Assembly: GCF_000213785.1 (NCBI RefSeq)
Contig: NC_015557.1
Coordinates: forward strand, 620,001-684,000
Direction of reading: 5' to 3'
Length of the DNA: 64,000 nt
From: Hydrogenobaculum sp. 3684
Lineage (GTDB): Bacteria; Aquificota; Aquificia; Aquificales; Aquificaceae
The notes below the pieces were generated by a model. The model was not told where the DNA came from and did no database searches. It saw only the letters and a program-made list of their open reading frames with translations. The translations under genes were made by a program, and so were the position numbers. Shown here in pieces: positions 39,491-48,148 of the stretch. Every line of letters begins with the position of its first letter. Position 1 is the stretch's first letter.

Positions 39491-40126
39491 ATGAACTTTT
39501 CTAAAGAGGATATACTCAAAGCTTTTCATGAAAGACATGCTTGCAAGCTTTTTGACGATAAAAAGAAAATCCCTAAGGAAGATTTTGATTTCTTGCTAGA
39601 AATAGGTAGATTGTCACCATCTTCTTTTGGAATGGAGCATTGGAAGTTTCTAGTAATAACGTCACAAGACCTAAAAGAAAAGCTAAGACCAGTATGCTGG
39701 AATCAACCTCAAATAACAACTTGCAGCCATTTAGTAGCATATCTAGCCAAAAAATCTTTTCTAAAAAATCCGGATTACTATAGACCAATGTATGAGAGAA
39801 AAAGCGATATCTTTCCAGATGTAGAATTAAGAGAGAAAGCTATTAAGCGCTATGAAAACTTTGTAAATCAATTCGATGATAGAGGCCTAGCTTGTTGGAG
39901 TTCTAAACAATGTTATATAGCTGCTGCAAACATGATGAGCGTAGCTGCTATGATAGGCATAGATTCATGCCCAATAGAGGGCTTTGAAAAGGATAAAGTG
40001 GAGGAAATATTAGGTCTTGATACAAAAGATTATGAAATATCTATGTTTGTGGCTTTTGGTTATAGAGTAAATCCACCATCTAAAAAATATAGACTTCCGA
40101 TAGAGCAATTGGTAGAGTATAGATGA
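39491..40126 (+). CDS. Nitroreductase family protein
   Basis: An FMN-dependent NAD(P)H oxidoreductase of about 211 residues. The N-terminal RHACKLFDDKKKIP corresponds to the RRSxRxF FMN-phosphate motif, followed by RLSPSSFGMEHWKFLVI. The C-terminal part has DSCPIEGFEKDKVEEILGL and VAFGYR, both common in the family. I chose the ATG at 39491, which has AGAGG 8 nt before it; GTG 39482 and ATG 39485 are in-frame alternatives. The natural substrate (quinone, flavin or nitro compound) is unknown. Its stop overlaps the next gene's ATG. Confidence 0.88.
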   Translation: MNFSKEDILKAFHERHACKLFDDKKKIPKEDFDFLLEIGRLSPSSFGMEHWKFLVITSQDLKEKLRPVCWNQPQITTCSHLVAYLAKKSFLKNPDYYRPMYERKSDIFPDVELREKAIKRYENFVNQFDDRGLACWSSKQCYIAAANMMSVAAMIGIDSCPIEGFEKDKVEEILGLDTKDYEISMFVAFGYRVNPPSKKYRLPIEQLVEYR

Positions 40127-40602
40127 TAAACAGATTTCCTATCTTTCTAATAATGGAACGCCTAGAGCACAATCTAAAAGAGCAACAAAAGGCCATGAGC
40201 GTTCTGCTCATAAATCAAAATAAGATCACTTACGATTTTTTGAATGCAGTTTACGATCTTTTCATGGATACACTAGGACTTTCTTATACGCTTATAGGCA
40301 TGATAGATGAAAACATAGACAAATATACCAAAGAGCACATATTTCTCGTTTCTTCCGAAGCGCTTTCTATGTTTAGTTTATCAATACCTTATTTAGAAGC
40401 TGGTGTCCCGTTCTTTATAGAGGACACCTACATAGATAACTTATCTGTGCAAGAGTTTATTTTAAGACTTGCAAACTATATAGAAAGATCTATTTTAGAA
40501 GAGACTTTTTCAAGGGATTTTATTTTAGACTCTTTAGACAAACTGCTTAGACATCTCACATACTTTCAATATGTAAACGAAAAGATACCTCGTTATCTCT
40601 AG
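40123..40602 (+). CDS. Hypothetical helical protein
   Basis: A 159-residue, mostly helical soluble protein of unknown family. It starts at an ATG overlapping the nitroreductase stop (ATGATAA), so it is probably translated by coupling; an internal ATG at 40153 is an alternative start. It has no cysteines or obvious catalytic motif. Its last 47 nt overlap the end of nnr on the other strand, a convergent overlap. Confidence 0.6.
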   Translation: MINRFPIFLIMERLEHNLKEQQKAMSVLLINQNKITYDFLNAVYDLFMDTLGLSYTLIGMIDENIDKYTKEHIFLVSSEALSMFSLSIPYLEAGVPFFIEDTYIDNLSVQEFILRLANYIERSILEETFSRDFILDSLDKLLRHLTYFQYVNEKIPRYL

Positions 40603-42064
40603 CCGTTTCTATATATTTAAAAGCTTCTTTAATGTTTGCTATCATATCAATCGTACTAAAAGCCTCAATATGAGATTTTTTTGCAGTTATCTCACCGGCT
40701 ACACCATGTAAGAATACACCTAGTTTCAAAGCTTTTGATATAGGCATTTTTGATAAAAAAGCACTTAACATACCACTTAAGACATCTCCGGTGCCACCTT
40801 TTGCCATAGCTGGAGTGCCTCTTGTAGATACATAAATGTTATCTTCTGTAGCTATGGTAGTTATAGCACCTTTTAAAATCAAAGAACAGCCATACTTCTC
40901 ATGAAATTCATAAGATAAATCTATCTGATTTTCTATGATATTTTCTCTTGGTATATTGCTTAGTCTTGAGAATTCACCTATATGAGGTGTAATGACAATA
41001 TTTTCATTTTTTAAAAGCTCTAAAGCTTTGTATCTGGAGATAATGTTTAAAGCGTCCGCATCCAATAGTACGTGTTTATGAAAACGGTTTAGTATATACT
41101 CTATAATTTTAAAACCCTCTTCATAAATGCCAAGGCCCATTCCAATGGCTATAGTATCAAATTGCTCTAAGTCTATATCTTCTATAGACTCTATATAATA
41201 ATCTTTTGATGGAAGGGGTATTTTTATTTGCTCTATGAGATAGTTAGAAACGCTTGTCATATGCTCTTTTGGTATACCTACATAAACAAGTCCAGCCCCA
41301 GCCATAGTAGCTGCCTTTGCGCTCATACTAACAGCCCCTATGTATGGCCCGTTTCCACCTATTAAAAGCACTTTGCCTTCGTTACCTTTGTTGGTATCCA
41401 ACTCCCTTTTTGGTATAAGGGGCTTTACATCTTTTACGCTCAATAAAATCCTCGTTTTGTTTGGAACACAGGCACAAGGTATAGAAATATCCTTTACATA
41501 TATATCGCCTGCATATTTTGAGTAGGGATAAAGAATATGGTAAGTTTTTGGATAAGCAAATGTTATTGTATAATTGGCTTTTACAAACTTATCAGAAGGT
41601 ATACCAGATGGAATGTCTACAGAAACCACCACAGATGAAGAGCTGTTGATAAAATCTATATAAGGTACAAACTCTTCTTTTAGAGGCGGCCTAAAGCCTG
41701 TACCAAATAGCCCATCTATTATAACATCGTATTTTTCTTTAGGAAAATCTTCAAGAGCTTTTATATTTAGATTTTCCAAAATAGATTGCTGAATCCTAAA
41801 CTCTTCTGTGGTTTTTGAGCTTTTAGCAACTAGAAAATCACATTTAACACCTTTTTGCAAAAGCCACCTTAAACACGCCAAAGCATCGGCCCCATTGTTG
41901 CCTGTACTTACTACCGCTAAAACACTCCGGGGTTTTAAACTAAGTACAAAATCCGCTAAAGCCCTTGCAGCATTTTCCATTAAAACTAAAGAAGGTATAC
42001 CAATACTCTCTATGGTGCATTTGTCCGCAAGAGCCATCTCCTCAGGTGTAAGTATATATATCAT
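40556..42064 (-). CDS. nnr: Bifunctional NAD(P)H-hydrate epimerase/dehydratase
   Basis: A 502-residue fusion that repairs damaged NADH and NADPH hydrates. Residues 1-210 are the YjeF_N/NnrE epimerase domain (ALADKCTIESIGIPSLVLME, STGNNGADAL, DGLFGTGFRPPL). Residues about 220-490 are the NnrD ADP/ATP-dependent dehydratase domain (KGNEGKVLLIGGNGPYIGA, DADALN, ITPHIGEFSRL, KGGTGDVLSGMLSAFL). It starts in an ATGA overlap with pgk, so it is co-transcribed with it. Confidence 0.95.
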   Translation of the reverse strand: MIYILTPEEMALADKCTIESIGIPSLVLMENAARALADFVLSLKPRSVLAVVSTGNNGADALACLRWLLQKGVKCDFLVAKSSKTTEEFRIQQSILENLNIKALEDFPKEKYDVIIDGLFGTGFRPPLKEEFVPYIDFINSSSSVVVSVDIPSGIPSDKFVKANYTITFAYPKTYHILYPYSKYAGDIYVKDISIPCACVPNKTRILLSVKDVKPLIPKRELDTNKGNEGKVLLIGGNGPYIGAVSMSAKAATMAGAGLVYVGIPKEHMTSVSNYLIEQIKIPLPSKDYYIESIEDIDLEQFDTIAIGMGLGIYEEGFKIIEYILNRFHKHVLLDADALNIISRYKALELLKNENIVITPHIGEFSRLSNIPRENIIENQIDLSYEFHEKYGCSLILKGAITTIATEDNIYVSTRGTPAMAKGGTGDVLSGMLSAFLSKMPISKALKLGVFLHGVAGEITAKKSHIEAFSTIDMIANIKEAFKYIETARDNEVSFRLHIESM

Positions 42065-43248
42065 TTATCGTCTAAGACAGATATGCAAGGTAGTTCTTTT
42101 CCTTCCAAAAGCTCTAAAAATGCACCACCACCGGTGGATACAAAATCTATAGCATTTATAACTCCAGCCCTTATAATGGCATGGTCTGTGTCTCCGCCTC
42201 CAGCTATAGAAAGAGCTTGGGAATGAGCTATAGCTCTCGCCACTTCTAAAGTACCATCTTTAAATCTTTCATATTCAAAAGCTCCCATAGGTCCGTTCCA
42301 CACTATTGTTTGGGCTGTGCCTATAAGCTCTTTCGCTAAACTTATAGAAACAGGCCCTATATCTAGTCCCATATAGTCTTGAGGTATTTCTTGCCAAAGC
42401 ACTGTCTTTATAGGTGTATTATCAGATAACTCTTTACCCACTATAAAATCTACAGGAAGATAAAACTTCACACCAAGCTTCTTAGATATATCTATAATAT
42501 CTTTTGCAACATCTATAAGATCATTTTCTACAAGAGATTTACCGGTATCATATCCCATAGCTTTTATAAACGTAAAAGCCATCGCACCACCTATAAACAT
42601 CTTATCTACTCTTTTTAATAAGTTTTTTATAACATTTAACTTTGACGATACTTTAGCGCCTCCTAAAAATGCCACCACTGGCCTTTGGGGATTTACCATA
42701 GCTTTTTCAAAGTAAAGAAGTTCTTTTTCCAACAAAAAGCCCATGACCGCTGGTTTTAGGATCTCTGGCACGCAATAAACAGAAGCATGTTTTCTATGAC
42801 AAGTACCGAAGGCGTCTGATACATAAACTTCACCCAAGGAAGCAAGCTTTTTCGAAAACTCCTCATCACACTCTTCCTCTTCTTTGTGAAATCTTAAATT
42901 TTCAAGCATTATAACGTCTTCTGGTTTTGCGTTTTTAACAATATTTTCTACCTCTTTACCTACACAATCTGGAGCCATCACTACATCTTTGTGTATATAC
43001 CTTGAAAGACGCTTTGCTACAGGTTTTAGAGAATATTTTTCGTCAAAACCCTTTGGCCTTCCAAGGTGAGACATGAGTATCACGATGGCTTTAGCGTCAA
43101 GCAAGTATTCTATAGTTGGAATAGCTGCTTTTATCCTGGCATCGTCTTCTATATTACCTTGATTATCTATGGGTACGTTGAAATCTACCCTCACCAATAC
43201 CCTTTTACCTTTTAGATCAACATCCCTTATGGTTTTCTTGTTTGGCAT
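42061..43248 (-). CDS. pgk: Phosphoglycerate kinase
   Basis: A 395-residue glycolytic/gluconeogenic kinase that interconverts 1,3-bisphosphoglycerate and 3-phosphoglycerate. It carries RVDFNVPID, MSHLGRPKG, ENLRFHKEEE, FLGGAKVSSKL and the nucleotide-binding GGGDTDHAI followed by VSTGGGAFLELLEGKELP near the C-terminus. The start ATG has TAGGAGG upstream. TATAAT on this strand at about 43277-43282 is a likely -10 box, divergent from the fabD promoter. Confidence 0.98.
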   Translation of the reverse strand: MPNKKTIRDVDLKGKRVLVRVDFNVPIDNQGNIEDDARIKAAIPTIEYLLDAKAIVILMSHLGRPKGFDEKYSLKPVAKRLSRYIHKDVVMAPDCVGKEVENIVKNAKPEDVIMLENLRFHKEEEECDEEFSKKLASLGEVYVSDAFGTCHRKHASVYCVPEILKPAVMGFLLEKELLYFEKAMVNPQRPVVAFLGGAKVSSKLNVIKNLLKRVDKMFIGGAMAFTFIKAMGYDTGKSLVENDLIDVAKDIIDISKKLGVKFYLPVDFIVGKELSDNTPIKTVLWQEIPQDYMGLDIGPVSISLAKELIGTAQTIVWNGPMGAFEYERFKDGTLEVARAIAHSQALSIAGGGDTDHAIIRAGVINAIDFVSTGGGAFLELLEGKELPCISVLDDK

Positions 43249-43293
43249 AAAACACCTCCTACAATTTTATATAATCATTATAACTAAAATTTA

Positions 43294-43322
43294 TAGACAA
43301 AAGCCCTAAAACTTAATATAAT
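43294..43322 (+). promoter_or_regulatory. Promoter giving a leaderless fabD message
   Basis: TAGACA (43294-43299), a 17-nt spacer and a perfect TATAAT (43317-43322). The ATG of fabD follows after 6 nt and no Shine-Dalgarno sequence exists, so the mRNA should start at the start codon. Confidence 0.6.
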
Positions 43323-43328
43323 ATTGTC

Positions 43329-44252
43329 ATGATTGCTTACGTATTTCCAGGTCAAGGTTCTCAATACGTTGGAATGGGTTATGATTTTTACAAAGAGTTT
43401 TCCGAAGCTTCAAACGTATTTCATAGCGTAGAAGAAGCTCTTAGAAAAAATATAACAGATATAGTGTTTAGAGGTACAGAAGAAGAGCTTTCAAAAACTA
43501 TAAATACACAACCTTCTTTGCTTGCTTGTAGTTATGCTATATATGCATCTTTGAAAAAGATGGGTCTCAAAGATCCAGATTTTGTCGCAGGTCATAGTTT
43601 AGGAGAATACACAGCTCTCTTGGTTGCAAAAGGTATAGATCTTTACGAAGCTGCAAAGCTTACTTACTTAAGAGGAAAGTACATGCAAGAGGCTGTACCA
43701 GAAGGAAAAGGCGCTATGGCAGCCATACTAAAGCTTCCTCCAGAAAAAGTAGAAGAAGTTTGTAAAGAGGCTAAAGATGTTGGGGTAGTAGAGCCAGCAA
43801 ACTACAACTCAAAAGAGCAAACTGTAATATCTGGAGAAAAAGAAGCTGTGGAAAAAGCCATAGAAATTGCAAAATCCATGGGTGGTAAAGCCATAATGCT
43901 AAAGGTATCTGTGCCTTCTCATTGCTCTTTAATGAAACCAGCAGCCGATGCCTTTAGATTAAAACTTGCTCAAACACCTATCCAAAATATTACTATTCCA
44001 CTTGTTTCTAACGTTGATGCAAAAGCCCACACTATGGCGCATGAGATAAGAGACAATCTACACAAACAAATTTATTCGTCAGTAAAATGGTATCAATCGG
44101 TAGAATATATGATATCTCAAGGTGTAGATACTTTCGTAGAAATAGGACCTAAAAACGTACTATCAAAACTTATATCTCAAATAGATAGTAGGGTAAGAGT
44201 TTTCAATGTGGACAAACTCCAAGATGCCGAAAATGTATTAAAAGCTTTATGA
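43329..44252 (+). CDS. fabD: Malonyl-CoA:ACP transacylase
   Basis: A 307-residue enzyme that loads malonyl groups onto acyl carrier protein for fatty acid synthesis. It has PGQGSQYVGMG at the N-terminus, the catalytic Ser in GHSLGEYTALL (about residue 91), the Arg in YLRGKYMQ and a late catalytic His in VPSHCSLM. Its stop overlaps the start of the iron-sulfur protein gene (ATGA), although the two functions are not related. Confidence 0.97.
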   Translation: MIAYVFPGQGSQYVGMGYDFYKEFSEASNVFHSVEEALRKNITDIVFRGTEEELSKTINTQPSLLACSYAIYASLKKMGLKDPDFVAGHSLGEYTALLVAKGIDLYEAAKLTYLRGKYMQEAVPEGKGAMAAILKLPPEKVEEVCKEAKDVGVVEPANYNSKEQTVISGEKEAVEKAIEIAKSMGGKAIMLKVSVPSHCSLMKPAADAFRLKLAQTPIQNITIPLVSNVDAKAHTMAHEIRDNLHKQIYSSVKWYQSVEYMISQGVDTFVEIGPKNVLSKLISQIDSRVRVFNVDKLQDAENVLKAL

Positions 44253-44923
44253 TAGTTAGTATTAAAAGGCACGATACGTTTCAATCTTACGAGATAGATG
44301 CGCCAAGAGATATAACTGTTTTAGAGCTTTTACATAAAATAAAAGAGATAGACCCAACTCTTAGCTACAGGCATATGTGTAGGGCTGGCATATGTGGCAC
44401 CTGCACTTTAAAAGTGAACGGTAAAAATGTTTTAGCTTGTAAAACGAGGTTAAACAAACTTGAAGATGACACCATAGTGCTTGAGCCTTTGGATAACGCT
44501 GTAGTTGTAAAGGATTTAGTGGTAGAACACCAATTCTGGTTTGATATGTATAAAAATCTTAAAGTTGATTTTAAAAATTCAGATTATCAGTATTTTGATT
44601 TTAAAAGCATAGAAAATTCTAAAAACTGCATAGCTTGCTTTATATGCAACAGCGTATGTCCTGTTATGCCCATAGACAAAAAATTTGGTGGGCCCTTTGT
44701 GTTTGCAAGGATTTATGGTTTTCTTGAAGATAACAGAAATGCAAACAAAGATTATGTTAAACTTGTAGATGGAGCTATAAACCATTGCACTCACTGTAAA
44801 AACTGCAACTATGCTTGTCCTTTGTTTGTTATGCCAGAAACGCTTATAAAAAAGTTAGAAGATATACTAATATCCAAGGGGCTTATACAAGCCCCTCAAA
44901 ATGACTTATTTTTTGGATTTTAA
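44249..44923 (+). CDS. Succinate dehydrogenase/fumarate reductase iron-sulfur subunit-like protein
   Basis: A 224-residue FrdB/SdhB-like electron carrier. The N-terminal ferredoxin domain binds a 2Fe-2S cluster (MCRAGICGTCTLKVNGK then NVLAC). The C-terminal domain has two CxxCxxCxxxCP motifs, CIACFICNSVCPV and CTHCKNCNYACPL. The second motif has four cysteines, as in thiol:fumarate reductase TfrB or GlpC types, rather than the 3Fe-4S pattern of SdhB. No flavoprotein or membrane subunit gene lies nearby. In Aquificales it would fit the reductive TCA cycle. Start is by ATGA overlap with fabD. Confidence 0.85.
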   Translation: MIVSIKRHDTFQSYEIDAPRDITVLELLHKIKEIDPTLSYRHMCRAGICGTCTLKVNGKNVLACKTRLNKLEDDTIVLEPLDNAVVVKDLVVEHQFWFDMYKNLKVDFKNSDYQYFDFKSIENSKNCIACFICNSVCPVMPIDKKFGGPFVFARIYGFLEDNRNANKDYVKLVDGAINHCTHCKNCNYACPLFVMPETLIKKLEDILISKGLIQAPQNDLFFGF

Positions 44924-44938
44924 AATGGAGGTTAAAAT

Positions 44939-45271
44939 ATGTTTAAAGACATGATTGAAGTGACGGATAAAGACATATACCAGAAGGTTATGGCTTCTGA
45001 TACGCCAGCTATACTCATAGTAACATCCCCCGATAACCCTAGAAATCAGGAGTTCTACGAAGCCATTGCAAAATATATAAAACTTTATGGAGACAAGATA
45101 GGATTTTACTATCTTGATACTACAAAAAACGATTCTCAGCAAGACTTTGGACTCTGGGCAGAGCCTTCTATATTATGTTTTGCAGAAACTATGGAAATGG
45201 ACAGATATGAAAATCCACCCACCGACGAACAACTACAAGCTTCTATAAACAGGATGCTGAGGATAAAATAA
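44939..45271 (+). CDS. Thioredoxin-fold-like hypothetical protein
   Basis: A 110-residue soluble protein whose order of elements, TPAILIVTSPDNPRNQEF, KIGFYYLDTTKND and a cis-proline-like AEPSILCFAE, resembles a thioredoxin fold. The CxxC active site is absent, so it is probably not a disulfide reductase. RBS GGAGG is well placed. It lies between frdB-like and HIT genes and shares one base with the next start. Confidence 0.7.
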   Translation: MFKDMIEVTDKDIYQKVMASDTPAILIVTSPDNPRNQEFYEAIAKYIKLYGDKIGFYYLDTTKNDSQQDFGLWAEPSILCFAETMEMDRYENPPTDEQLQASINRMLRIK

Positions 45272-45777
45272 TGAAGCTCCTTTGGGCCCCTTGGAGAGGT
45301 TCTTACGTAGAAAATCTTGGCAAAGAGTGTAGTTGCTTTTTATGTGAGGCTGGAAATTCCGAACCCTCAATAGAAAATCTTGTTTTGGTTAAAAGCAAAA
45401 AAACCTTTGTGATAATGAACAAGTACCCTTACAACTCTGGACACCTTATGGTAGCACCTTTCCTTCATACAAACAGCTTAGAAGACCTTGACGAAGAAAC
45501 TGTGCAAGATATGTTTTATATGACAAAAATTTCTATAAAAGCCCTAACAGAGCTACTAAAGCCAGATGGTTTTAATATAGGATACAATTTAGGAAGGAGC
45601 GCCGGAGCTGGATTAGAAACCCATATACATCAGCATATAGTACCTCGCTGGAACGGAGATACGAACTTTATGCCTACAATATTTGGTACAAAAGTGCTAT
45701 CCCAAAGTTTAGAAGATCTTTATATTAGGCTTTCACCAATTTTTCACAAATTACTTGACAAAAGCATGGTGAGCTAA
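45271..45777 (+). CDS. HIT family hydrolase/Ap4A phosphorylase-like protein
   Basis: A 168-residue histidine-triad protein. It has an N-terminal zinc-like CSCFLC pair, the core SGHLMVAPFLHTNSLEDL, and the catalytic triad HIHQHIVPRW at about residues 111-120. Such proteins hydrolyse or phosphorolyse nucleoside 5'-phosphate conjugates such as Ap4A. The promoter for rpsU lies within its 3' end. Confidence 0.92.
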   Translation: MKLLWAPWRGSYVENLGKECSCFLCEAGNSEPSIENLVLVKSKKTFVIMNKYPYNSGHLMVAPFLHTNSLEDLDEETVQDMFYMTKISIKALTELLKPDGFNIGYNLGRSAGAGLETHIHQHIVPRWNGDTNFMPTIFGTKVLSQSLEDLYIRLSPIFHKLLDKSMVS

Positions 45778-45783
45778 TATAAT
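45755..45783 (+). promoter_or_regulatory. Consensus promoter for rpsU-metK-nuo
   Basis: A perfect TTGACA (45755-45760), a 17-nt spacer and a perfect TATAAT (45778-45783), overlapping the end of the HIT gene. It is the strongest sigma-70-type match in the window. The genes that follow are closely packed through the first nuo cluster, so this may drive a long operon. Confidence 0.8.
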
Positions 45784-45819
45784 GTTTAAACCAAAATTTT
45801 ATGTAAGGAGGTTATTGGC

Positions 45820-46023
45820 TTGGCTACAGTAATAGTTGGAGATTCTGAGTCTTTTGAAAAGGCTATGAAAAGATTCAAAAAGGTGGTGGAAAGAGAAGGT
45901 ATTTTGACCGAGTTAAAAAGACGTGAATTTTATGAAAAACCGAGTCAGAAAAAGAAGCGCAAAGAACGTGCAGCTAGAAAAAGGCTTTTAAAAGCGATGA
46001 AGAAAAAGAAGGTGGCTCTCTAA
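45820..46023 (+). CDS. rpsU: Ribosomal protein S21
   Basis: A 67-residue, strongly basic 30S subunit protein. The core [20 protein letters not shown] and [15 protein letters not shown] are typical of S21, and the C-terminus is a run of Arg/Lys. The start is TTG at 45820, supported by AAGGAGG at the correct distance. It shares its last base with the start of metK. Confidence 0.95.
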   Translation: MATVIVGDSESFEKAMKRFKKVVEREGILTELKRREFYEKPSQKKKRKERAARKRLLKAMKKKKVAL

Positions 46024-47222
46024 TGGACTTCATAGTAGTTTCTGAAATGACTTTTGATAAGGTCTCTTTGCAAGAAGCAGAGATCGTTGAAAGAAAAGGC
46101 ATTGGTCACCCAGATACGATATGCGATTCTTTAGCTGAAGAGCTTTCTGTTGAGCTTTCAAAATTATATATAAAAGAGTTAGGTGCTATAATGCACCACA
46201 ACGTAGACAAAGCCCTTTTAGTGGGTGGTAAAGCCCATTCAAAGTTTGGCGGTGGCGAAGTTGTATCTCCCATAGAGATATTCTTAGTAGGAAGAGCTTT
46301 AAGAGAAATAGATGGAAAAGAATTCCCAGTTGACGAGTTAGCTATAGACGTTGCTCACAACTGGCTTAAAAAACATATAAGAAATTTAGATTCTAGTAAA
46401 CATGTTATACTTCAAACACGTATAAAACCAGGAAGCAAAGATTTGGTAGAACTTTTTGATAGATTCCAAAAAAAAGGTGAAGTGCCTCTTTCAAACGACA
46501 CTTCTTTCGGGGTAGGGTTTGCACCGTTTTCTGAGCTTGAAAATATTGTATTTTACACTGAAAAGCTTTTAAACTCTGAAGAGATTAAAAATAAGCATCC
46601 AGAAGTAGGTGAAGATATAAAGGTAATGGGTGTTAGAATAAAAGATAACATAAGAATTACTGTTTCAGCAGCTTTTGTAGACAAATACGTGAAAAATATA
46701 AACCAATACAAAGAACAAAAAGAAGCTATAACCAACTTAGTTTTAGAAAATGCCAGAAAATATACCGATAAAAACGTTAACGTATTTGTAAATACCGCAG
46801 ATGATATCGAAAATGAATCTGTTTATATCACTGTAACCGGCACATCTTCAGAACAAGGGGATGATGGCCAAGTGGGAAGAGGCAATAGAGCCAATGGTTT
46901 AATAACCCCATATAGACCAATGTCGTTGGAAGCTGCTGCTGGTAAAAATCCAGTTTCTCACATTGGAAAAATATACAACGTAGTAGCAAATATAATAGCC
47001 AATAGAGTTGTAAAAGAAGTTGAAGGAGTCGAAGAAGCATATTGCTATATGGTATCTCAAATAGGTAAACCTATAAACGAGCCCCAAGTTTGCGATGTAA
47101 AAGTAAGAAAAAAAGGAAACAGCTTCGATAAAGAAGCTGTTAGAAAAATAGCCCAAGAAGAGCTCGAAAAAATGCCTAATACTTGGAAGCTTTTCTTGGA
47201 AAAAGAGTTTTCCGTAGCTTAA
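46023..47222 (+). CDS. metK: S-adenosylmethionine synthetase, archaeal type
   Basis: A 399-residue enzyme that makes AdoMet from ATP and methionine. It belongs to the archaeal-type family, not the usual bacterial MetK, as shown by [65 protein letters not shown]-like text (here [19 protein letters not shown]) and [19 protein letters not shown]. Aquificales are known to carry this archaeal form. It starts one base into the rpsU stop and ends 19 nt before nuoA. Confidence 0.96.
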   Translation: MDFIVVSEMTFDKVSLQEAEIVERKGIGHPDTICDSLAEELSVELSKLYIKELGAIMHHNVDKALLVGGKAHSKFGGGEVVSPIEIFLVGRALREIDGKEFPVDELAIDVAHNWLKKHIRNLDSSKHVILQTRIKPGSKDLVELFDRFQKKGEVPLSNDTSFGVGFAPFSELENIVFYTEKLLNSEEIKNKHPEVGEDIKVMGVRIKDNIRITVSAAFVDKYVKNINQYKEQKEAITNLVLENARKYTDKNVNVFVNTADDIENESVYITVTGTSSEQGDDGQVGRGNRANGLITPYRPMSLEAAAGKNPVSHIGKIYNVVANIIANRVVKEVEGVEEAYCYMVSQIGKPINEPQVCDVKVRKKGNSFDKEAVRKIAQEELEKMPNTWKLFLEKEFSVA

Positions 47223-47241
47223 AAACTTTTAGGGGTGGCTT

Positions 47242-47589
47242 ATGATAGGATTGGTGGCACTTCTTTTGATATCTTTAACTATAGCGTTTGTAATGACGTT
47301 TTTAAATGAGATTTTAAATTTTAAAAGGCGTAAAACCAACAGCTATCCATACGAATGCGGCGTACCCCTTTATGATGAATCCGCTAGACCAATTTTAAAG
47401 CAAGGTTATTATTTGTTTGGGCTTTTATTGATATTGTTTGATATAGAAGCGGCTTACTTATTTCCATGGGCTGTGGTGTTTAGAAAAATAGGCGCTTACG
47501 GCCTAGTGGAAGCTGTAGTGTTTTTAGGCGTTCTTATTATAGGGTTTTTGTATGCTCTTAAAAAGGGCGCTCTAAAATGGCAGATTTGA
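47242..47589 (+). CDS. nuoA: NADH-quinone oxidoreductase subunit A, cluster 1
   Basis: A 115-residue membrane subunit of complex I with three helices. The conserved loop YPYECGVPLYDESARP and the FDIEAAYLFPWAVVF helix are diagnostic. It helps shape the quinone cavity and the first proton path. It follows metK by 19 nt, so the nuo cluster probably shares the upstream promoter. A second nuoA at 57210 has the same motifs but a diverged sequence. Confidence 0.96.
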   Translation: MIGLVALLLISLTIAFVMTFLNEILNFKRRKTNSYPYECGVPLYDESARPILKQGYYLFGLLLILFDIEAAYLFPWAVVFRKIGAYGLVEAVVFLGVLIIGFLYALKKGALKWQI

Positions 47590-47613
47590 AAACTTCTGTT
47601 TGTGAGGTGAAGT

Positions 47614-48147
47614 ATGGCTTCTAGCATAAATGGCAACGGTTTTATTACCACTACGGTGGATGAGCTGCTCTCGTGGGGTAGACGCAATGCCCTATGGCCT
47701 GTAACAATAGGTTTGGCTTGCTGTGCTATAGAAATGATGCATGCCGCTGCGTCAAGGTTTGATATAGATAGGTTGGGAATGATATTTAGAGCCTCTCCAA
47801 GGCAAGCCGATGTTTTGATAGTAGCAGGTACTGTTGTGAATAAAGTAGCTCCTATGTTAAAACTAATATGGGATCAAATGCCAGAACCAAAATGGTGTAT
47901 ATCTATGGGTGGATGCGCTTCTGCAGGAGGACCATTCCCTACCTATTCTACGCTTCAGGGCGTTGATCGTATTATACCAGTAGATGTTTACATACCAGGA
48001 TGTCCACCTACTCCTCAAGGACTTATCTACGGACTTTTAGAATTACAAAGAAAAATTAGAGAGAAGAAAGTAACAAGATACGAAAAAGCTTTCGAAGAGT
48101 TTAAGAAGGATTTATCAACAGAGCTTTTAAAAGGCGTCGGAGTATAA
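47614..48147 (+). CDS. nuoB: NADH-quinone oxidoreductase subunit B (N2 cluster)
   Basis: A 177-residue peripheral subunit that binds the terminal 4Fe-4S cluster N2. All four ligands are visible: the tandem Cys in LACCAIEMM, then GGCASAGG and PGCPPTPQ. It is the only nuoB in the window; the second cluster passes directly from nuoA to nuoCD. RBS GAGGTGA precedes the ATG. Confidence 0.98.
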   Translation: MASSINGNGFITTTVDELLSWGRRNALWPVTIGLACCAIEMMHAAASRFDIDRLGMIFRASPRQADVLIVAGTVVNKVAPMLKLIWDQMPEPKWCISMGGCASAGGPFPTYSTLQGVDRIIPVDVYIPGCPPTPQGLIYGLLELQRKIREKKVTRYEKAFEEFKKDLSTELLKGVGV

Positions 48148-48148
48148 C

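Noticed and set aside
47222-47242. A separate promoter for the nuo operon between metK and nuoA
   Set aside because: The gap is 19 nt and holds only a ribosome site; no -10 or -35 is visible.
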